Below are positions 60,793-64,000 of a stretch of 64,000 bases of DNA, piece by piece. This DNA is from Salinibacterium sp. PAMC 21357 (lineage in GTDB: Bacteria > Actinomycetota > Actinomycetes > Actinomycetales > Microbacteriaceae). The translations under genes were made by a program, and so were the position numbers. The DNA lies in NCBI RefSeq assembly GCF_000247645.1, contig NZ_AHWA01000005.1, positions 62,001 through 126,000 on the forward strand, in the 5' to 3' direction. Under the pieces are notes generated by a model. That model saw only the letters and a program-made list of their open reading frames with translations, was not told where the DNA came from and searched no databases. The stretch's first letter is position 1, and every line of letters starts with the position of its first letter.

Positions 60793-61445
60793 GCACACCA
60801 CTTACCGCTCGCGGTACCCGCACCAAGACAAAACTGATCGAGGCTGCTGAGACGGTCTTTGCCCGCTACGGCTACACCGATGCCTCCGTTGTGCGCATCA
60901 CGGAGGAAGCCGGAGTCGGCCAGGGGACGTTCTATCTCTACTTCTCCAGCAAGCTCGAGATCTTCGAAGAACTCGTGGAGGATCTGAACCGCCGCGTGCG
61001 TCGTGCCATGAGCGAAGCCTCTGGCGCAGCATCCACTCGCATCGAATCAGAGCGCGCCGGCTTTCGCGCCTTCTTTGAATTCACTGCCGAGCACCCGGCT
61101 CTCTACCGCGTGGTGCGAGAGGCCGAATTTGTCTCGCCCAAATCATTGCGGCTGCACTATTCGCGCATCGTCGATGGCTACATCGAGGGGCTAAAAGAAG
61201 CCCAATTGCTCGGAGAAATCGGTGACATTGACCCGACAGTGGCAGCGTGGGCGCTCATGGGCATTGGTGAAATGATCGGGATGCGCTGGGTTCTGTGGGG
61301 CGATTCGGCCGACGCCGGAAACGACGCCGATCCGACCGCGAGTGGCACCTCCCGGGTTCCCGACGAAGTTCTCGATCAGATGATTACGTTTATCCGCCGT
61401 GCTCTGGCTGTGCCAGAGCCGCGCAACGAAGGAGTCGAGAAATGA
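60789..61445 (+). CDS. TetR-family transcriptional regulator
   Basis: A 218-residue one-component regulator. The N-terminal helix-turn-helix is ARYGYTDASVVRITEEAGVGQGTFYLYFSSKLEIFEELV (residues about 24-62), with GTFYLYF as the recognition region, followed by a ligand-binding helical domain. The ATG at 60789 overlaps the ligase stop; a longer frame from 60567 runs inside that gene. It probably represses the operon in which it lies, through the inverted repeat at 54544-54565. Acyl-CoA or the imported acid is the likely inducer. Confidence 0.9.
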   Translation: MSTPLTARGTRTKTKLIEAAETVFARYGYTDASVVRITEEAGVGQGTFYLYFSSKLEIFEELVEDLNRRVRRAMSEASGAASTRIESERAGFRAFFEFTAEHPALYRVVREAEFVSPKSLRLHYSRIVDGYIEGLKEAQLLGEIGDIDPTVAAWALMGIGEMIGMRWVLWGDSADAGNDADPTASGTSRVPDEVLDQMITFIRRALAVPEPRNEGVEK

Positions 61446-62188
61446 CCGATCTCACGGGCCGCAGAGCCCTTGTCACCGGGGGAGCGAGTGGAATTGGTGC
61501 CGCGTGCACCGAGGCTCTGGCCTCCGCCGGCGCCCACGTCATTGTGGCTGACCTCAACGGTGATGCGGCTAAAGCTCAAGCCGACCTCATCGGCGGTGAA
61601 GCGTGGCAGATTGATCTCACAGACACAGCGGCGCTCGCCGATCTCTCGCTTGATATCGACATTCTCGTGAACAACGCGGGCATCCAACATGTGAGCCCCA
61701 TCGAGAGCTTCGATCCGGTGATGTTCGGCCGCATCCTCGACCTCATGGTTGAGGCGCCGTTCTTGCTCGTGCGGGCTGCTCTTCCGAAGATGTACGAGCG
61801 CGAGTTTGGGCGCATCATCAATATCAGCTCGGTGCACGGCCTCCGCGCCTCGCCCTATAAGTCGGCGTATGTCACGGCGAAGCACGGGCTCGAGGGCTTC
61901 TCCAAGGTCACGGCGTTGGAAGGTGGCGCGCACGGTGTCACGAGCAATTGCGTGAACCCTGGCTACGTGCGCACGCCGCTAGTTGAAAAGCAGATCGTGG
62001 ATCAGGCAAAGGTGCACGGGATTCCCGAATCCGAAGTGGTCGAAAAGGTCATGCTCACGGAGAGCGCCATCAAACGTCTTCTTGAGCCGAGTGAGGTGGC
62101 CGATCTCGTGCTGTGGCTCGCCGGCGACACCGCTGGCATGGTCACCGGTGCCTCGTACACGATGGATGGCGGCTGGAGCGCACGATGA
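61442..62188 (+). CDS. 3-hydroxybutyrate dehydrogenase (SDR family)
   Basis: A 248-residue short-chain dehydrogenase. The NAD loop is VTGGASGIGAACTEAL near residues 10-25; NNAGIQHVSPIESF near 77-90 is the 3-hydroxybutyrate dehydrogenase signature. Catalytic Ser is in NISSVHG near 131, and Tyr/Lys are in SAYVTAKHGLEGF near 142-154. The C-terminus ends SYTMDGGWSAR. It oxidises 3-hydroxybutyrate to acetoacetate. The ATG at 61442 overlaps the TetR stop; its own stop overlaps the next gene. Confidence 0.9.
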   Translation: MTDLTGRRALVTGGASGIGAACTEALASAGAHVIVADLNGDAAKAQADLIGGEAWQIDLTDTAALADLSLDIDILVNNAGIQHVSPIESFDPVMFGRILDLMVEAPFLLVRAALPKMYEREFGRIINISSVHGLRASPYKSAYVTAKHGLEGFSKVTALEGGAHGVTSNCVNPGYVRTPLVEKQIVDQAKVHGIPESEVVEKVMLTESAIKRLLEPSEVADLVLWLAGDTAGMVTGASYTMDGGWSAR

Positions 62189-63092
62189 CCACGCAACAGA
62201 GCACCATCACGTGCCCGGTCGACGGCGGCGAGCTCACGGCTGCCGTCTGGCAACCGGAGACAGAACCACGCGGCACAATCCTGCTGATCCACGGCATTTC
62301 GGCGTCGCACAGGTCGTGGCCACTCGTCGCGAAAGCCTTTCCTGAGTACCGCGTCATCGCTCCCGATCTGCGGGGCCGCGGCGCCAGTCGTGACCTTCCG
62401 GCTCCGTTCGGGATGCCGCAGCACGCCAAGGACATGAACGCGCTGTTGGCCGCAACCGGCACTGACTCGGCGCTCGTCGTCGGGCACTCGATGGGTGCTT
62501 TCGTCGCGACAACCTTGGCGGCGCAGTTCCCGGAGCGTGTCTCTGGCCTGCTCTTGATTGATGGCGGTTTGCCGATTCCGGCGCCCGCCGGAGTCTCAAT
62601 GGAGGATTTGCCGCAGGTGATCTTGGGGCCGGCTGTTGATCGGCTCTCGATGACGTTTGAAAACCGCGAGAGCTACCAAGATTTCTGGCGAGTGCACCCA
62701 GCGTTCGCCGATGATTTCACGGAAGCCATTCGCGATTACGTCGACTACGACCTCGTGGCACCGCCCCCGAGCTGCACCCCGCGAGCAACTTGGCGGCGGT
62801 CAGTTTCGATGCCCTGCAATTGAGCGGCGACACCGACTATCTGGCGGGGCTTCAGGGGCTCACGATGCCGGTGCATTTCATCCGGGCACCGCGGGGTCTT
62901 CTCAATCAGGTCCCGGCGTTGTATTCTCCCCAAGAGTGCGACCAATGGCGGTCTGAACTTCCCCACGTGACGTTCTCTGAGGCTGCCGACGTGAATCACT
63001 ACACAATTACTTTGACGCAGCGTGGCGCAGATGGTGTTGCGGGCGTCATGACTGAACTATTGGCGAATCAACCGCGGGAGGTCCGAGCGTGA
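62185..63092 (+). pseudogene. Alpha/beta hydrolase, frameshifted
   Basis: From the ATG at 62185 the frame reads the first two thirds of an alpha/beta hydrolase: LLIHGISASHRSWP (oxyanion region), APDLRGRGAS, and the nucleophile elbow VVGHSMGAF with Ser near residue 101. It then runs into a false tail and stop at 62823. The true C-terminal part, including the late His in DVNHYTITL, continues in another frame to 63092. Restoring one G after 62757 (GTGGC to GTGGGC) gives a 302-residue protein. The substrate may be a hydroxyacid ester or oligomer, given the operon. The break may be real or a sequence error. Confidence 0.85.
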
Positions 63093-63865
63093 CTATCGAT
63101 AAGACAGTGGGGTCGGCGGCAGAATCAATCGCTGATATTCCCCGTGGGGCATCTCTGGCCGTTGGCGGATTTGGCCTGTGCGGTAATCCGATGGTGCTCA
63201 TCCAGGCACTGCTTGAGCTGGGGTCAGACGACCTCAGTATCGTCAGCAATAACTGTGGAGTGGATGACTGGGGGCTCGGCGTTCTGCTCGCTGCCCGCCG
63301 TATCCGCAAGATGACGTCGTCGTATGTTGGCGAAAACAAAGAGTTTGAGCGCCAGTTCCTCACGGGCGAGCTCGAAGTCGAGTTGACCCCGCAGGGCACC
63401 CTCGCCGAAAAGCTGCGTGCTGGCGGTTCGGGAATTGGCGCATTCTTCACCCAGACTGGTGTCGGAACCCAGGTTGCCGAGGGTGGTTTGCCTCGCCGCT
63501 ACGACGGTTCGGGTGGCGTGGCTATTGCCTCACCACAAAAAGAGGTGCGTTCGTTCGATGTGAACGGCACCGCGAAAGATTTCGTGCTTGAAGAATCAAT
63601 CACGACTGACTTCTCGCTCGTTCACGCCCTCAAGGGAGACCGTCACGGCAACCTCGTCTTTGCGAAGTCGGCCCGAAACTTCTCGCCGCTCGCCGCGATG
63701 GCGGGCCGCATTTGCATCGCTCAGGTCGAAGAGCTGGTGGAGCCGGGCGAGATTGAGCCGGATGCCGTTCACCTGCCCGGCGTGTATGTCACGCGAATCC
63801 TTGAAGTTGGCTCCGATGTCGAGAAACGGATCGAACGTCGCACAGTGCAGAAGGTGGTTGCGTAA
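63089..63865 (+). CDS. 3-oxoacid CoA-transferase subunit A
   Basis: A 258-residue alpha subunit of a class-I CoA-transferase (succinyl-CoA:acetoacetate type). The CoA-binding signature is [18 protein letters not shown] near residues 21-38; [12 protein letters not shown] near 52-63, [17 protein letters not shown] near 106 and [14 protein letters not shown] near 180 are the other conserved blocks. It activates acetoacetate by transfer of CoA. ATG overlap with the hydrolase stop and with the beta-subunit start (TAATG) indicates tight coupling. Confidence 0.95.
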   Translation: MTIDKTVGSAAESIADIPRGASLAVGGFGLCGNPMVLIQALLELGSDDLSIVSNNCGVDDWGLGVLLAARRIRKMTSSYVGENKEFERQFLTGELEVELTPQGTLAEKLRAGGSGIGAFFTQTGVGTQVAEGGLPRRYDGSGGVAIASPQKEVRSFDVNGTAKDFVLEESITTDFSLVHALKGDRHGNLVFAKSARNFSPLAAMAGRICIAQVEELVEPGEIEPDAVHLPGVYVTRILEVGSDVEKRIERRTVQKVVA

Positions 63866-64000
63866 TGGCTTTGACTCGTGAAGAAATGGCGGCGCGTGCC
63901 GCTCTCGAACTGGCAGATGGTTCTTATGTGAACCTCGGTATCGGGCTTCCGACGCTCGTGCCGAACTATGTTCCCGAGGGGCGCACGGTTGTATTGCAGT
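63865..64000 (+). CDS. 3-oxoacid CoA-transferase subunit B, N-terminal part
   Basis: The frame starts with an ATG whose A is the last base of the subunit A stop and stays open to the end of the window, giving 45 residues. [15 protein letters not shown] and [17 protein letters not shown] are the normal N-terminus of the beta subunit. The catalytic Glu (in ENG-type motif) would lie just beyond the window. Confidence 0.93.
   Translation, partial: MALTREEMAARAALELADGSYVNLGIGLPTLVPNYVPEGRTVVLQ

Overview
The window reads as chromosomal DNA of a high-GC Gram-positive actinobacterium, most likely Microbacteriaceae (a Salinibacterium-like relative). The evidence is the lysA-hom-thrC-thrB order, a Rho with a very long Asn/Asp/Arg-rich insert, the rho-prfA-prmC-tsaC-wecA-atp order, frequent GTG starts and leaderless initiation. 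This assignment rests on gene content and protein style, not on a search. I see no tRNA, rRNA, CRISPR array, insertion sequence or prophage. Genes are tightly packed: no gene-free stretch exceeds 300 bases, and the longest (46500-46693) is about 190.

Layout. 1-5096: end of an LmeA-like (DUF2993) gene, then lysine/threonine biosynthesis (lysA, hom, thrC, thrB). 5228-12614: rho, prfA, prmC, a HAD hydrolase on the other strand, tsaC, a WecA/TagO-type transferase and an AtpI-like protein. 12731-19714: complete F1Fo ATP synthase operon (atpBEFHAGDC); AtpD has a Lys/Ala-rich N-terminal tail and AtpC is only 86 residues. 19724-22092: small P-loop kinase, yaaA, and an alkylation-repair pair (tag, and ogt carrying a frameshift). 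22203-26765: a membrane HEXXH protein and a polyamine-catabolism set (aminotransferase, Lrp/AsnC regulator, aminobutyraldehyde dehydrogenase) with two matching putative operators.

26809-46499 is the most notable region. It is about 20 kb of one-strand genes: FHA protein, PP2C phosphatase, Ser/Thr kinase with an outside Fn3-like domain, a giant Ig/Fn3 surface protein, MoxR ATPase, DUF58 protein, a transglutaminase-like membrane protein lacking its catalytic Cys and His, a zinc-ribbon/Glu-Pro-repeat/FHA protein, and an EssC/EccC-like double FtsK/SpoIIIE ATPase. It resembles the PFNA kinase-Fn3 cluster described in bifidobacteria, expanded with a type-VII-secretion-like motor, and I infer a phospho-signalling-controlled surface or export machine.

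46694-53171: Tat/lipobox PotD-like binding protein, asparaginase, OsmC protein, FKBP lipoprotein, dxr, and a site-2 protease. 53280-64000: thiolase, a branched-chain-type (Liv) ABC importer, acyl-CoA ligase, TetR regulator, 3-hydroxybutyrate dehydrogenase, alpha/beta hydrolase (frameshifted) and both subunits of a 3-oxoacid CoA-transferase, the second cut by the window end. Together these look like uptake and catabolism of a short hydroxy/keto acid to acetyl-CoA.

Two cross-cutting observations. Nine genes show a -10-like hexamer ending 6-7 bases before the start codon, the signature of leaderless transcripts. Four genes are broken by what looks like loss of one base in or beside a short G/C run, which suggests either sequence error or recent decay.
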